DNA of 64,000 nt from Actinomadura sp. NBRC 104425 (GTDB lineage Bacteria; Actinomycetota; Actinomycetes; Streptosporangiales; Streptosporangiaceae): positions 248,001-312,000 of the forward strand of contig NZ_BSTN01000007.1 in the NCBI RefSeq assembly GCF_030269545.1. The letters run 5' to 3'. Under the pieces are notes generated by a model. It did no database searches, was not told the DNA's origin, and saw only the letters and a program-made list of their open reading frames with translations. Below, piece by piece: positions 37,525 through 46,416 of the stretch. The position numbers and the translations under genes are program-made. Numbering within the stretch: position 1 is the first letter of the stretch; each line of letters opens with the position of its first letter.

Positions 37525-38549
37525 TGGCCGGGCGGGTTCTGGCGCGCACGGAACTCGCCCGGCCGCCGCGCCTGCGGCCGGGCGACGTCATCGGGCTGGT
37601 CAGCCCATCCGCTCCGGGGGCTCCGGTCGCACCGCGACGGTTCGCCCGGGCGGCCGACGCCCTGCGGGACATGGGGTTCGAGGTCAGGGAAGGCTCCCGG
37701 ACCTGGGGCACCGGCCACAGCGCGGGCACGGCCCGGGAGCGCGCCGACGAGCTCAACGAGTTCCTCCGCGACCCCCGGGTGCGGGCGGTCGTGGCGACGA
37801 TCGGGGGACACACCTGCAACGCGGTGCTGCCCCTGCTCGACTACGACGCGCTGCGCGCCGACCCGAAGATCATCGTCGGGTACAGCGACATCACGGCGCT
37901 GCTGCTGGCCTGCGTCACCAAGGCCGGGGTCGTGGCGTTCCACGGCCCGACGCTGCTGGCCGAGTTCGGCGAGTTCCCCGCCCCGCTCCCCTACACCCGG
38001 AACGGCTTCCTGGACGTCCTGTGCCGGGCGGAGCCGCCGGGGCCGTTGCGGCAGCCGCCCGAATGGACCGACGAGTTCCTGCTCTGGGACTCGCGGGACA
38101 CGCGGCCGCGGACGCTCGCTCCCAGCCGCCCGTGGTCGTGGCCGGTCGAGGGCAGGGCGGCCGGACCGCTCCTCGGCGGCAATCTCGACACCCTGTCCGT
38201 GCTGGGCGGCACGGGCTACCTTCCCGACTTCCGCGGTGCGGTCCTGCTGTGGGAGACCGTCCAGACGTCCCTGAGCAGGATCGACCAGCTACTGACCCAT
38301 CTGGAGGCGCTGGGCGTCATGGACGATCTGGCAGGGATGATCGTCGGACACGCGTTCCGGGCCGACCCCGGGTTCGAGGAGGAGCTGCGGGGCCACGTCG
38401 CCGAGCGCTACGCCTCCCGGGGCTTCCCCGTGGTGGCGGGCGTGCTGGCCGGCCACTGCGACCCGATGCCGACTCTGCCGCTGGGCTGCGTGGTCGCGCT
38501 CGACTCCGCGCGAGGATCGATCGAGGTGGTCGATGCCGCTGTTCGATGA
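37521..38549 (+). CDS. MccF-type S66 peptidase (self-immunity), 342 aa
   Basis: The S66 fold starts GDVIGLVSPSAPGAP. The nucleophile Ser is in IIVGYSDITALL, the Glu in LLWETVQTSLSRID, and the His in LAGHCDPMPTLPLG. GGNLDTLSVLGGTG and the long Trp-containing substrate loop (EWTDEFLLWDS, SRPWSWPVEG) place it with MccF rather than with the LD-carboxypeptidase LdcA. MccF hydrolyses aminoacyl- or peptidyl-nucleotide antibiotics such as processed microcin C, protecting synthetases. In a cluster with a duplicate MetRS this strongly suggests self-resistance to a synthetase inhibitor. ATG 37521 overlaps the preceding stop. Confidence 0.85.
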   Translation: MMAGRVLARTELARPPRLRPGDVIGLVSPSAPGAPVAPRRFARAADALRDMGFEVREGSRTWGTGHSAGTARERADELNEFLRDPRVRAVVATIGGHTCNAVLPLLDYDALRADPKIIVGYSDITALLLACVTKAGVVAFHGPTLLAEFGEFPAPLPYTRNGFLDVLCRAEPPGPLRQPPEWTDEFLLWDSRDTRPRTLAPSRPWSWPVEGRAAGPLLGGNLDTLSVLGGTGYLPDFRGAVLLWETVQTSLSRIDQLLTHLEALGVMDDLAGMIVGHAFRADPGFEEELRGHVAERYASRGFPVVAGVLAGHCDPMPTLPLGCVVALDSARGSIEVVDAAVR

Positions 38550-38991
38550 CGAGGTCTGCGCGGGCGCCGCGGCGGCGCTGGCCGAGGCCGGTTTCACTCG
38601 GCTGCTGGCCGTCCCCGCCGTGCCCGCGGGCACCCCGCGCGGGTTCCGCTATCCGCTGCGGACGAAGACATCGGGCGGCGGCGAGTGGTTCCTGCGTTCG
38701 TGGGGGACCGACTTCGAGATCGTGAGCCGCTCCTGGCTGCGGCGCGGCATGCGGGCGTCGTTCTCGCTCGGCTGGGCCGTCCTGCCGGAGGGGCAGACCG
38801 ATCGGCTCCTCCTGCTCGAAGCGTTCGAGCCGGACACCGCGGCGGCGGACGAGCGCGGGCGGCGGGTGCTGGAGACGCTGGCGCCCTACGTCTGCCGGTC
38901 CGCCGTGGCCCGGAGCGCGCAGTGGGGGTACGCGGCGTTGCGCGTGGCGGCGCTGCTGCGGTCCGGTGAGGCGGCGGAGGGATCGCGTTGA
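38533..38991 (+). CDS. Unrecognised small protein, 152 aa
   Basis: No family is recognised. The sequence is soluble, alternating strands and helices, with a basic-aromatic middle (SGGGEWFLRSWGTDFEIVSR, RSWLRRGMRASFSLGW) and a helical C-terminus with CRSAVARSAQWGYAAL. It starts 17 bases inside the MccF gene, and its TGA overlaps the TTG of the ProRS-like gene, so expression is tightly tied to both. It could be an accessory subunit of the ProRS-like enzyme or an immunity component; that is speculation from position only. Confidence 0.75.
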   Translation: MPLFDDEVCAGAAAALAEAGFTRLLAVPAVPAGTPRGFRYPLRTKTSGGGEWFLRSWGTDFEIVSRSWLRRGMRASFSLGWAVLPEGQTDRLLLLEAFEPDTAAADERGRRVLETLAPYVCRSAVARSAQWGYAALRVAALLRSGEAAEGSR

Positions 38992-40223
38992 TCAGCGATG
39001 GCTACCTGCGCGTTCTGGAGGACGCGCAGCTCGTGCTGCCCGGGTCGTACGGCCGGGGCATTCCCGTGTGGCAGGACGCCGGGTTGCGGCTGGCGCGCCG
39101 CCTGGTGTCGGCGTTCGAGTCGCTCCTCGCGCAGTGGTGGACCCCCCGGATCGTCGAACACCCCTTCCTCATGCCCGCCGCCAGGTACAAGAGCGTGTTC
39201 GGCGAATACACCAACGTCTTCGAGGTGCTGGTCCCCGAGGCGGGAGGGACGTGCGTGCTCGCCCCCGACAACATGGCGGCCAGCGTCGGATGGCTGCGCG
39301 AGCACGGCGGCGAGGGGCCGCTCGTGGCGGTCGGGGGACTGCTGCGCGAGCTGGCGGGCGGGGCCCAGCCGCTGTTCCGGGATCGTCACATCTGGCCCGC
39401 CGTCCAGGTGACGCAGCTGGTCCCGCGCGACCGGGCCCTGGAGGAGCTGGAACGCCACCGTTCGGCGATCACACGGTTGCACGAGCTGCTCTGCCTTCCG
39501 GTGGTGACCGTGCGCACGCCCGGTCTCGCCTCCTACGGCAGGACCACCTACCTCACCGTCAGCTGCCTGCCCGACGGGCGGCCCACGGTCACCGCGACGC
39601 TCTACGTCATGTCCGAGCGGTACCGCGACCGGCTCGGCGTCGGCGCCGAGGTGATCGACGTCGGGTTCACCGGCAAGCTGCTGGCCCTCGTCGCCATGCA
39701 CCACCGCGACGGCTCCGGGCTGGCCCTGCCCTCGGTGCTCGCCGACACGCAGGTCGGCGTGCTGGTCGACAACGACGACGGACGGGTCGAGCGGTGGCGG
39801 GCGCGGCAGGCGGAGGAGGGCGTGCGCGTCCGCGCGGTGGCCTGCGGCCCCGAGCACGGCGCCCGGCGGCGTGCGGAGCGGCGGCTGCGGCGGCACGGCG
39901 TACCGCTCGTCCTCGGCGTCCGGGACGAGGGGTTGCGCATCGCCCGCCGCTACCCCCTGCAGCGGGCGGACCTTCCCGGGTTTCCGGAACCGGCGGCGTT
40001 GCGCGGCGAGCTGGCCGCCCACGACGAGCGTCTGCGCCGGTCGGCGGCCCGCCGCTGCACCGCCGGGCTCAGGCAGGGGGGAGTGCTGGCGGCGCGCTGC
40101 GACGGATGCGCGGCGGCCGACGGCGAGCGCGTCTTCGGGTGGGTCGTCCCGGCGGCGCGCACACCCTGCGACGGATGCGGCGCGCCGGGAGGCGAGGTCC
40201 TGCTCGGGGAGCGTTTCTACTGA
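38988..40223 (+). CDS. ProRS-like class II synthetase paralogue with Cys4 tail, 411 aa
   Basis: The order of blocks follows prolyl-tRNA synthetase: YGRGIPVWQDAGLRLARRLV (motif 1 region), TCVLAPDNMAASVGWLREH where ProRS has its LRPTSE block, LFRDRHIWPAVQVTQL (end of motif 2), TTYLTVSCLPDGR, and FTGKLLALVAMHHRDGSGLALP for motif 3 plus hinge, where the usual Arg appears to be Lys. An anticodon-domain-like part follows, and the C-terminus has two CxxC pairs (RCDGCAAAD, PCDGCGAPG) like the zinc domain of archaeal-type ProRS. Divergent catalytic residues suggest a biosynthetic rather than translational role. TTG 38988 overlaps the upstream stop. Confidence 0.75.
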   Translation: MISDGYLRVLEDAQLVLPGSYGRGIPVWQDAGLRLARRLVSAFESLLAQWWTPRIVEHPFLMPAARYKSVFGEYTNVFEVLVPEAGGTCVLAPDNMAASVGWLREHGGEGPLVAVGGLLRELAGGAQPLFRDRHIWPAVQVTQLVPRDRALEELERHRSAITRLHELLCLPVVTVRTPGLASYGRTTYLTVSCLPDGRPTVTATLYVMSERYRDRLGVGAEVIDVGFTGKLLALVAMHHRDGSGLALPSVLADTQVGVLVDNDDGRVERWRARQAEEGVRVRAVACGPEHGARRRAERRLRRHGVPLVLGVRDEGLRIARRYPLQRADLPGFPEPAALRGELAAHDERLRRSAARRCTAGLRQGGVLAARCDGCAAADGERVFGWVVPAARTPCDGCGAPGGEVLLGERFY

Positions 40224-40255
40224 CGGTCACGGTTTGACGGAACGAGGGTGCGAAC

Positions 40256-41173
40256 ATGAAAGCGCTGCGCGATTCCAGTGATGTGCGCGACGACACCGGC
40301 GAACTGGTCCGGCGGCTCCGGGAGGACGGCTACGTCTACCTGCCCGGGACGCTGGACCCGGCGAAGGTCGAGGCGGTCGCCGCCGACCTGCGCGCCGCCA
40401 TGTACCGGGTCGGCTGGCTGGACGATCCCGGCACCACCCGGGTGAAGTCCCGCGACCGCCGCTTCACCCACGAGTCCATGGCCCGGGAGTACGCCGCGCT
40501 GCAGAGCGTCGAGTCCTTCCACCGGCTCGCGCACGACCCGATCCTGATGGACCTGACCTCCGAGCTGCTCGGCGGCCGCGTCTTCAGCCATCCGGCGCAT
40601 GTGTGCAGGATCTCCTTCCCCGTGGACGGACCCGCGGACTTCCTGACCCGTCCCCACCAGGACTTCGTGGTCCTGCACGTGGCCACCGACGTGCTGACGG
40701 TCTGGTTCCCGTTCACGCCCTGCTCGGCCGAGCACCAGGGATTGTGCGTGCTGACGGGCTCGCACCGGGAGGGCTTCCTGCTGCCCGATCCGGACATGGG
40801 CGGCAGGCGTCCGCTGTACGTGCGGGTGGATCCCGACGATCCGCGGTGGGCCACGGCCGAGTACCGGCTCGGCGACATCGTGATCTTTCACAGCCTCACG
40901 GTGCATGGGTCGAGACCCAACCGCAGCGACCGGGTCCGCGTGTCGGCCGATGTGCGGTACCAGCTCCCGACCGATCCGATCCGCCCGGAGTTCCTGCACC
41001 CGCACGGCTGGCCGAGCACGCCCGACTGGCCGGAGCTGACGCACGGGTGGTCGTCTCTGGAGTGGATCTCCACGCCGGAGGTTCCGCGGATACCGCCACC
41101 GCCGGACATGGAGTACCTGGAGATACTGCGGTCGCTGAATCCGCCGCCGTCGCGGCTGCTGTCGGCGTCGTGA
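40256..41173 (+). CDS. PhyH-family Fe(II)/2-oxoglutarate dioxygenase, 305 aa
   Basis: The iron ligands are visible as LTRPHQDFVVLH (H-x-D) and IFHSLTVHGSRPN (distal His), followed by RVRVSADVRYQLP with the Arg that binds 2-oxoglutarate. CRISFPVDGP and GLCVLTGSHREGF fit phytanoyl-CoA-hydroxylase-like enzymes of secondary metabolism. Expected chemistry is hydroxylation, desaturation or epimerisation of a cluster intermediate. A 32-base gap separates it from the ProRS-like gene; its stop overlaps the next GTG. Confidence 0.9.
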   Translation: MKALRDSSDVRDDTGELVRRLREDGYVYLPGTLDPAKVEAVAADLRAAMYRVGWLDDPGTTRVKSRDRRFTHESMAREYAALQSVESFHRLAHDPILMDLTSELLGGRVFSHPAHVCRISFPVDGPADFLTRPHQDFVVLHVATDVLTVWFPFTPCSAEHQGLCVLTGSHREGFLLPDPDMGGRRPLYVRVDPDDPRWATAEYRLGDIVIFHSLTVHGSRPNRSDRVRVSADVRYQLPTDPIRPEFLHPHGWPSTPDWPELTHGWSSLEWISTPEVPRIPPPPDMEYLEILRSLNPPPSRLLSAS

Positions 41174-43224
41174 ACGCGCGCGCTCACGACGGCATCCGGG
41201 CCGGCTGCGTCGACATCACCACGACCTCCACCCTGCGGCCGACGCTGATCCGGACGTACCGCTCGTTCTTCCGGCACGTCCGCCACTCCGGGTGCTTCCG
41301 CGTTCTGGTGACCGCCGACCCGGCGTATCCGGTCAGCGAGGACGAGGCCGAGGAGGTGCGCGCCTTCCTGCGGGACCTGCCCCGGCTCGACGACCGCGTC
41401 TGCTCCGTCGTGGTCGAGGAGTTCCCCCGGCACGTGGGCCTCCAGGGTGCGCTGTCGGTGCTGTTCGCGCACAAGCGCGCGCCGGTCGGCGTCCATCTGG
41501 AGGACGACTGGGAGTTCTTCCGCGACGTCGACCTCGACGCGCTGATCGAGGACCTGGTCGAGCAGGAGAGCACGCAGATCAGCTTCGCCAGCGACCACGT
41601 CGCCCGGGGCGGGACGTTCGACCGGGAGGGCGAGGTGGAGACCGTCCTCGGCACCAGGGTCCCGCTGCGCCGCCTCACCGCGGCGAGTTGGGCGGCGTAC
41701 CATCTGCCGCTCGGTCCTCACGTCCACCAGACCGGCCGCTGGGTCCCGACCGTCGCCAAGGCCCTGGCGCTGTCCGACCCGATCCGTTGCCCGGACGAAC
41801 GCATCCGCGAGCATGTCATCGCCGAATCCTCCAGGGTCCACCACAACGCGCTGTGGACGGAGGAGATCGTGGTGCGGGACATCGGCCGGACGTGGCTTCG
41901 CAAGCGGGGCGCGCACAAGGTCCTGGTCCCGCAGCGGAACTCTCTCGGCGTCGACGCCCTCGGCCTGCCCCGGGACGGAGCCGTCCCGTCGCTGACCCGG
42001 TCGGCCGCGTACCTGGCCGACGAGACACGGCTGCTCCCCGGGCAGCCCGCCGCGGATCCGCCCGCCGCCCCAGAGGACGACCCGCGGCCCCGGTTCCTGG
42101 AACGGGCCGAGGGAGCCGTCGTCTGGGACGTGGACGGATTCCCCTACATCGACCTGCTGTGCGGCGACGGCGGGGTGATCCTCGGGCACGACCACCCCGC
42201 CGTCACCCGCACCATCCGCGAGCGGACGGTCAAGGGGCTGGCTCTCGCACCGGCGTCCCCGGCCCGGGTCGTCGCCGCGGAGCTCATCGCCAAGGCCATC
42301 GCGGGGGCCGACAGCGTGCGCTTCGTCCCGACGGCGGTCGAGGCGGTCCGCGTGGCCGCCGAGGTGGCCCGCCGGTTCACCGGCCGCCCGCGGGTGGTGG
42401 CGGCGGGCCCGGTGGCCTGGCCGTCCGGCGGCCGTCTCACCCCGCCCGCCGCACACGGCGGCGCTGGACACGACGGCGCCGGACACGACGGCGCCGCGGT
42501 CGACGAGGTCGTCGCGCTGGGCGGGGTCGCGGACGAGGAGCAGCTGATCGACCTGGTCACGGCGCAGGGGGCCGGGCTCGCCGCCGTGCTTGTGGCCGCG
42601 CCGCTCCACCGCCCCCTCTCGGCGGGGTTCCTGCGCGGCCTCCAGCGGGCGTGCGCGCGCCGGGGCACGTTGTTCGCGCTCGATGAAGGGCTCACGGCCT
42701 TTCGGCTGCCCGGCGGGCTTGCCGCCGCGCACGAGGTCGTCCCCGACCTGGTCTGCCTCTCCCACGGGCTGGCCTCGGGCCTGTCCGCGGCGGCCGTGGC
42801 CGGGCGGGCGGACGTCATGCGCGAGGCGCCGCCGGACGACGGCTGCGGCCGGTCCGGCAACGTCCTGGTGTACGAGGTGATGAAGGCGTGCCTGCGCGAG
42901 TACGCCCAGCCCGGGCACTACGAACGGCTCGCCGAGACCGGGCGGCGGCTGCGCGCGGCCCTCGACGGCGTCGCCGTCCGCAGGGGGCTGGACAAGGTGG
43001 TCCACGGCCACGACCAGATGCCGTACCTGCGGTTCACCGGGAACGCCGCCGTCGACCAGAGGATCGTCGGTGAGATGGCCCGGCGGGGAGTGCTGATGCG
43101 CATCGGACCCAACTTCGTGAGCCGGGCGCATGACCGGCAGGTCGTTGACGTGGTGGCCGACGCGCTCGCGCGATCTCTGGACCGGGTGCTGGACGTGGAG
43201 GGCGGTGGGCGTGTCGCCCGATGA
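41170..43224 (+). CDS. Glycosyltransferase-like domain fused to class III aminotransferase fold without PLP lysine, 684 aa
   Basis: Residues 1 to about 300 are a GT-A-like domain: RPTLIRTYRSFFRHV, FRVLVTADPAYPV and GVHLEDDWEFFRDVD, with an acidic LEDDW motif like metal-binding DXD sites. From about residue 305 the protein follows class III aminotransferases (FPYIDLLCGDGGVILGHDHP, TAVEAVRVAAEVARR, FALDEGLTAFR with the PLP-ring Asp). The Schiff-base Lys expected in the next block is His532 (VCLSHGLASGL; codon CAC at 42763-42765). The second half may be a non-catalytic scaffold, or bind PLP without normal transamination. GTG 41170 overlaps the dioxygenase stop (GTGA). A sequencing error is unlikely because Lys would need two base changes. 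Confidence 0.82.
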   Translation: MNARAHDGIRAGCVDITTTSTLRPTLIRTYRSFFRHVRHSGCFRVLVTADPAYPVSEDEAEEVRAFLRDLPRLDDRVCSVVVEEFPRHVGLQGALSVLFAHKRAPVGVHLEDDWEFFRDVDLDALIEDLVEQESTQISFASDHVARGGTFDREGEVETVLGTRVPLRRLTAASWAAYHLPLGPHVHQTGRWVPTVAKALALSDPIRCPDERIREHVIAESSRVHHNALWTEEIVVRDIGRTWLRKRGAHKVLVPQRNSLGVDALGLPRDGAVPSLTRSAAYLADETRLLPGQPAADPPAAPEDDPRPRFLERAEGAVVWDVDGFPYIDLLCGDGGVILGHDHPAVTRTIRERTVKGLALAPASPARVVAAELIAKAIAGADSVRFVPTAVEAVRVAAEVARRFTGRPRVVAAGPVAWPSGGRLTPPAAHGGAGHDGAGHDGAAVDEVVALGGVADEEQLIDLVTAQGAGLAAVLVAAPLHRPLSAGFLRGLQRACARRGTLFALDEGLTAFRLPGGLAAAHEVVPDLVCLSHGLASGLSAAAVAGRADVMREAPPDDGCGRSGNVLVYEVMKACLREYAQPGHYERLAETGRRLRAALDGVAVRRGLDKVVHGHDQMPYLRFTGNAAVDQRIVGEMARRGVLMRIGPNFVSRAHDRQVVDVVADALARSLDRVLDVEGGGRVAR

Positions 43225-43243
43225 TCGAGTGAGAGGAGTGCCC

Positions 43244-44050
43244 GTGCCGGACCGGTACCTGCGCCCGGCCGCCGACGCCGTCATCGAGCCGGACGAGATC
43301 GCGGATCTGTGCGCGCGGCTGCGCGCTCCCGGCTGTCCGCCCCAGGGGACCGTCCGGCTCGGCCCCTGGGAGCTGGAGTACCGCCACCCGCGCGCGTTCG
43401 CGTCGACCGTGGAGCTGCTGTTCCGGGACCGCGTCTACGATGTCGACGGCCTCGCGCCGCCCGGAGTGATCATCGACGGCGGTTCGTGGCTCGGGCTCAG
43501 CGCGCTGCACTGGCGTCGGCTGTTCCCCGGTGCGCGGATCCTGGCCTTCGAACCCGACCCGGAGCTGTTCGCGGTGCTCACCCGGAACCTGGCGCGCAAC
43601 GGCGCGTCGGACGTGCGGGCGCACAACGTCGCCCTCGCCGGGCGGGAGGGCGAACTGGAGTTCCTCGCCACCGGCACCGACGCGGGGAGCCTGCGGGTGC
43701 GGTCCGCGCCGGGCCGCATCACGACGGTGCCCGCCGAGACGCTGAGCGGCCATGTCCGCGAACCGGTGTCGCTGCTCAAGCTCAACATCGAGGGCTCCGA
43801 ATGGGAGGTCGTCGACGAGCTGGGCGACCGGCTCGCCCTGGTGGACCAGGTGCTCATCGAGTACCACGGATTCAACGAGCTCCCGCAGACGCTGCACCGC
43901 ATCCTCGGCCGCCTGGACGAGCACGGGTTCACCTACATCGTCAGCCACTTCAACGAACGCAACCGCGCGTGTGTGCCGCCGCTGCGGCTCACCACCGGCT
44001 TCCGCTACTTCCTGCTGATCTACGCGCGCCGACTCGGCGGCACCGGATGA
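43244..44050 (+). CDS. FkbM-family methyltransferase, 268 aa
   Basis: GVIIDGGSWLGLSALHWRRL is the SAM loop, ILAFEPDPELFAVLTRNL the ribose-binding strand, and SLLKLNIEGSEWEVVDEL the FkbM hallmark (K-x-D/N-x-E-G). FkbM enzymes are usually O-methyltransferases acting on sugars or polyketides. GTG 43244 is chosen because GAGAGGAG sits 5 bases upstream; in-frame GTGs at 43229 and 43238 are less well placed. The gap to the aminotransferase-fold gene is 19 bases. Confidence 0.88.
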   Translation: MPDRYLRPAADAVIEPDEIADLCARLRAPGCPPQGTVRLGPWELEYRHPRAFASTVELLFRDRVYDVDGLAPPGVIIDGGSWLGLSALHWRRLFPGARILAFEPDPELFAVLTRNLARNGASDVRAHNVALAGREGELEFLATGTDAGSLRVRSAPGRITTVPAETLSGHVREPVSLLKLNIEGSEWEVVDELGDRLALVDQVLIEYHGFNELPQTLHRILGRLDEHGFTYIVSHFNERNRACVPPLRLTTGFRYFLLIYARRLGGTG

Positions 44051-44061
44051 GGTGATCGCGG

Positions 44062-44799
44062 ATGGGACTCTTCGCCGACCATCAGCCCATGTACGTCGAG
44101 GTCGAGACGACCACGTACTGCAACCGGCGGTGCGACTACTGCCCGAACAGCGTGTTCGACCGCGGGTTGCGGCAGAACGAGGTGCGGATGCCCGAGGACC
44201 TCTTCTACAAGATCGTGAGCGATCTCGGCCGCAACCACTTCTGCAACCAGTTCAGCCCGCACAACTACGGCGAGCCCCTGGCCGACGAGCGCATGCCGTA
44301 CCTGCTGGAGATGGCCCGGCACGAGATGCCCAAGGCCAGGATCGCGCTCTACACCAACGGGGACTACCTGACGCCCGAGCTGTTCGAACGGCTGCTGCCC
44401 TCCGTCGACGCCTTCGTGATCACCCAGCACGGCGAGAAGATGCCGCCCGGGGTCAAGGCGATCTTCGACGAGCACGGGGGCGCGCACCCGAAGATCCGGT
44501 ACAAGACCGCGCAGTCGATCAAACTGAACGCCTCCAACCGCGGCGGCCTCATCCCGATCAAGGTCAACCGCCGCAAGGCGTGCGGCGTGGTGATGAACGA
44601 GCTGCACATCAACGCCCACGGCCAGCTCATCCTGTGCTGCGAGGACTACCTGGCCCGCAAGACCTTCGGGAACATCCGGGACATGACGATCGAGGAGGCC
44701 TGGTCCTCCGAGGAGCGCATGCGGGTCCACCGCGCCAACGTCCGCGGCGAGTTCCAACTGGACCAGTGCGCCACCTGTGGCTACGGCCGGATGACATGA
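44062..44799 (+). CDS. Radical SAM/SPASM enzyme, 245 aa
   Basis: VETTTYCNRRCDYCPNSVF contains the radical SAM CxxxCxxC that binds the catalytic 4Fe-4S cluster. YGEPLADERMPYLLE follows as the GGE-like SAM strand. The C-terminal part has CCEDYLARKTFGNIRD and FQLDQCATCGYG, a short SPASM region for an auxiliary cluster. At 245 residues it is compact for the family. SPASM enzymes modify peptides or small molecules, for example aminoglycoside epimerases and dehydrogenases. It is coupled to PIG-L by an ATGA overlap. Substrate unknown. Confidence 0.88.
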   Translation: MGLFADHQPMYVEVETTTYCNRRCDYCPNSVFDRGLRQNEVRMPEDLFYKIVSDLGRNHFCNQFSPHNYGEPLADERMPYLLEMARHEMPKARIALYTNGDYLTPELFERLLPSVDAFVITQHGEKMPPGVKAIFDEHGGAHPKIRYKTAQSIKLNASNRGGLIPIKVNRRKACGVVMNELHINAHGQLILCCEDYLARKTFGNIRDMTIEEAWSSEERMRVHRANVRGEFQLDQCATCGYGRMT

Positions 44800-45566
44800 T
44801 CGACCGGAACGCGCCGGGCCGCGTGGTGGCGCTGTCGCCGCACTTCGACGACGCGCTGCTGTCCGTCGGCGGGCTGCTGGCGGCGGCGGACGTCCCGGTG
44901 ACCGTCGTCACCGTCCACGGCGGCGCGCCGCCCGGCGGCGCCGCCTCCGAGTGGGACCGGCTGTGCGGATTCGCCACCGGCGCCGAGGCCGCCCGGGCCA
45001 GGGCACTGGAGGACCGCCGCGCCTGCGGCGTGATCGGCGCCGAGCCGGTGCACCTGGCGTACCCGGACGGGATCTACGGCGCGCCGCCGTCCCTGGACGC
45101 GCTGACCGAGGCGATCGAAGCGCTGGTCACCGAGGACGCGCTGGTGCTCGTCCCGGCCGCGGTGTGCCGCCACGCCGACCATCACCGCGTCAGGGACGCC
45201 GCCCTCGCCGCCCTGGCGCGGCTGGACGCGGACGTCTGGCTGTACGCCGACCAGCCGTACGCGGGCCGGTCGCGGCACTGGGGCGGGCCGGGCGCCGAGA
45301 CACTGGCCGACGACGTCTGGCGGGACCGGATGGCGCCGGCTGTGACGCGGTACGGGCTGGCGGAGGCGCGCACCGTCCGGCTCACGGCGCGGGACTGGGC
45401 GGTCAAGCACCGCGCGGTCCTGGCGTACGCCTCGCAGCTGGTGCCGCTGGCGACGTATGCGGGCCACTTCCTGGCCTTCGAGGGGCCGTTGAGTACAGAA
45501 CTCGTCTGGCGGGTGGGGCTGCCGGGGGCGGCGGGTCGCGCCCGGGAGGAGGCGAAGGCAAGGTGA
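44796..45566 (+). CDS. PIG-L (LmbE-like) N-acetyl-sugar deacetylase, 256 aa
   Basis: VVALSPHFDDALLSVGGLLA matches the PHPDDxxxxxGG zinc site, with His, Asp and Asp retained although Pro is Phe. CRHADHHRVRDAA supplies the second His group (HxDH). The family removes acetyl from GlcNAc-containing substrates in mycothiol, teicoplanin-type and aminoglycoside pathways. Its presence implies an N-acetylated amino sugar or aminocyclitol intermediate. The gene overlaps radical SAM at its start and a glycosyltransferase at its end. Confidence 0.9.
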   Translation: MIDRNAPGRVVALSPHFDDALLSVGGLLAAADVPVTVVTVHGGAPPGGAASEWDRLCGFATGAEAARARALEDRRACGVIGAEPVHLAYPDGIYGAPPSLDALTEAIEALVTEDALVLVPAAVCRHADHHRVRDAALAALARLDADVWLYADQPYAGRSRHWGGPGAETLADDVWRDRMAPAVTRYGLAEARTVRLTARDWAVKHRAVLAYASQLVPLATYAGHFLAFEGPLSTELVWRVGLPGAAGRAREEAKAR

Positions 45567-46360
45567 CGATCTTCTTCTACTGGTCCGGCCAGGACTTCGA
45601 CTTCGGCAACTACCTGGCGGTCGCGTCCGCAGCGCGGCACGCGTCCGGGATGCCGGTCGTCGTGGTGGTGGACGACCCCCCGGTGGACAACCCGCACTTC
45701 GACAACGTGCGGCGGTTGCCCGCAGTCGCGGTGGAGCCGCTGGATCCGGCCGCGCTGCTGCCGCCGGTGCTGCGCGACCTGTACGGCCGGATGCGCTTCG
45801 TGGCGCACCGGTCGGACCTCGTGCGGCTCGCGCTCCTCGCCGAGCACGGCGGTATCTACCTCGACACCGACACGTTGACGTGCGCCGATCTGGGTGACAC
45901 GCCGGAGGTGCTGCTGCTGGACGACGGAAAGATCGTCCATCTCGGCTGCCTGGCGCTGCCCGCCGGGCACCCCGTCCTGACCGCCACGCTGAAGGCTCTG
46001 GAGAACTTCTCCGACGCCGATCTGGACGTCTACCAGAGCCTCATCTACATCTGGACGCGCATCGTGCGCGAGCAGTCACCGCCCGTGGAATTCGGGGAGC
46101 TGGAAGCCTACTTCCCGATACACTGGCGGGATTGGGAGCTGGCGTTCACCCGGCGTCTTGCGGCGGACCGCATCCGCGTCCTGCACCACTACGGCTACTA
46201 CAGCCGGCGGTACACGCGGGTGATGGACGAGGAGTGGATCCTCCGCAACGACTGCCTGTTCAGCGACCTCGCCCGGCCGCTGCTGCGCGACCTGCACCGC
46301 ATGGGATGGCCGGTCGGCGCCGCGGTCGCCGCTCCGCGGGGGCCTGAGCGGGACGGATAG
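45563..46360 (+). CDS. DXD glycosyltransferase (Gly_transf_sug/GT32-like), 265 aa
   Basis: RSDLVRLALLAEHGGIYLDT plus DTLTCADL is the DXD sugar-nucleotide site of GT32-type enzymes, preceded by MTIFFYWSGQDFDFGNYLAV. The C-terminal half is aromatic and helical (YQSLIYIWTRI, HHYGYYSRRYTRV). No membrane segment is present, so it is probably a soluble enzyme that adds a sugar to the cluster product. GTG 45563 overlaps the PIG-L stop (GTGA). Confidence 0.85.
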   Translation: MTIFFYWSGQDFDFGNYLAVASAARHASGMPVVVVVDDPPVDNPHFDNVRRLPAVAVEPLDPAALLPPVLRDLYGRMRFVAHRSDLVRLALLAEHGGIYLDTDTLTCADLGDTPEVLLLDDGKIVHLGCLALPAGHPVLTATLKALENFSDADLDVYQSLIYIWTRIVREQSPPVEFGELEAYFPIHWRDWELAFTRRLAADRIRVLHHYGYYSRRYTRVMDEEWILRNDCLFSDLARPLLRDLHRMGWPVGAAVAAPRGPERDG

Positions 46361-46416
46361 ACTGGCGTCCGGGCGCGTCGGCGGACAAGCGAACCGCGAA
46401 CAACGATGAGGGCGAT

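Noticed and set aside
37521-38549. LD-carboxypeptidase LdcA (cell-wall recycling)
   Set aside because: The Trp-rich substrate loop and cluster context fit MccF better, although both belong to S66 and a biochemical test would be decisive.
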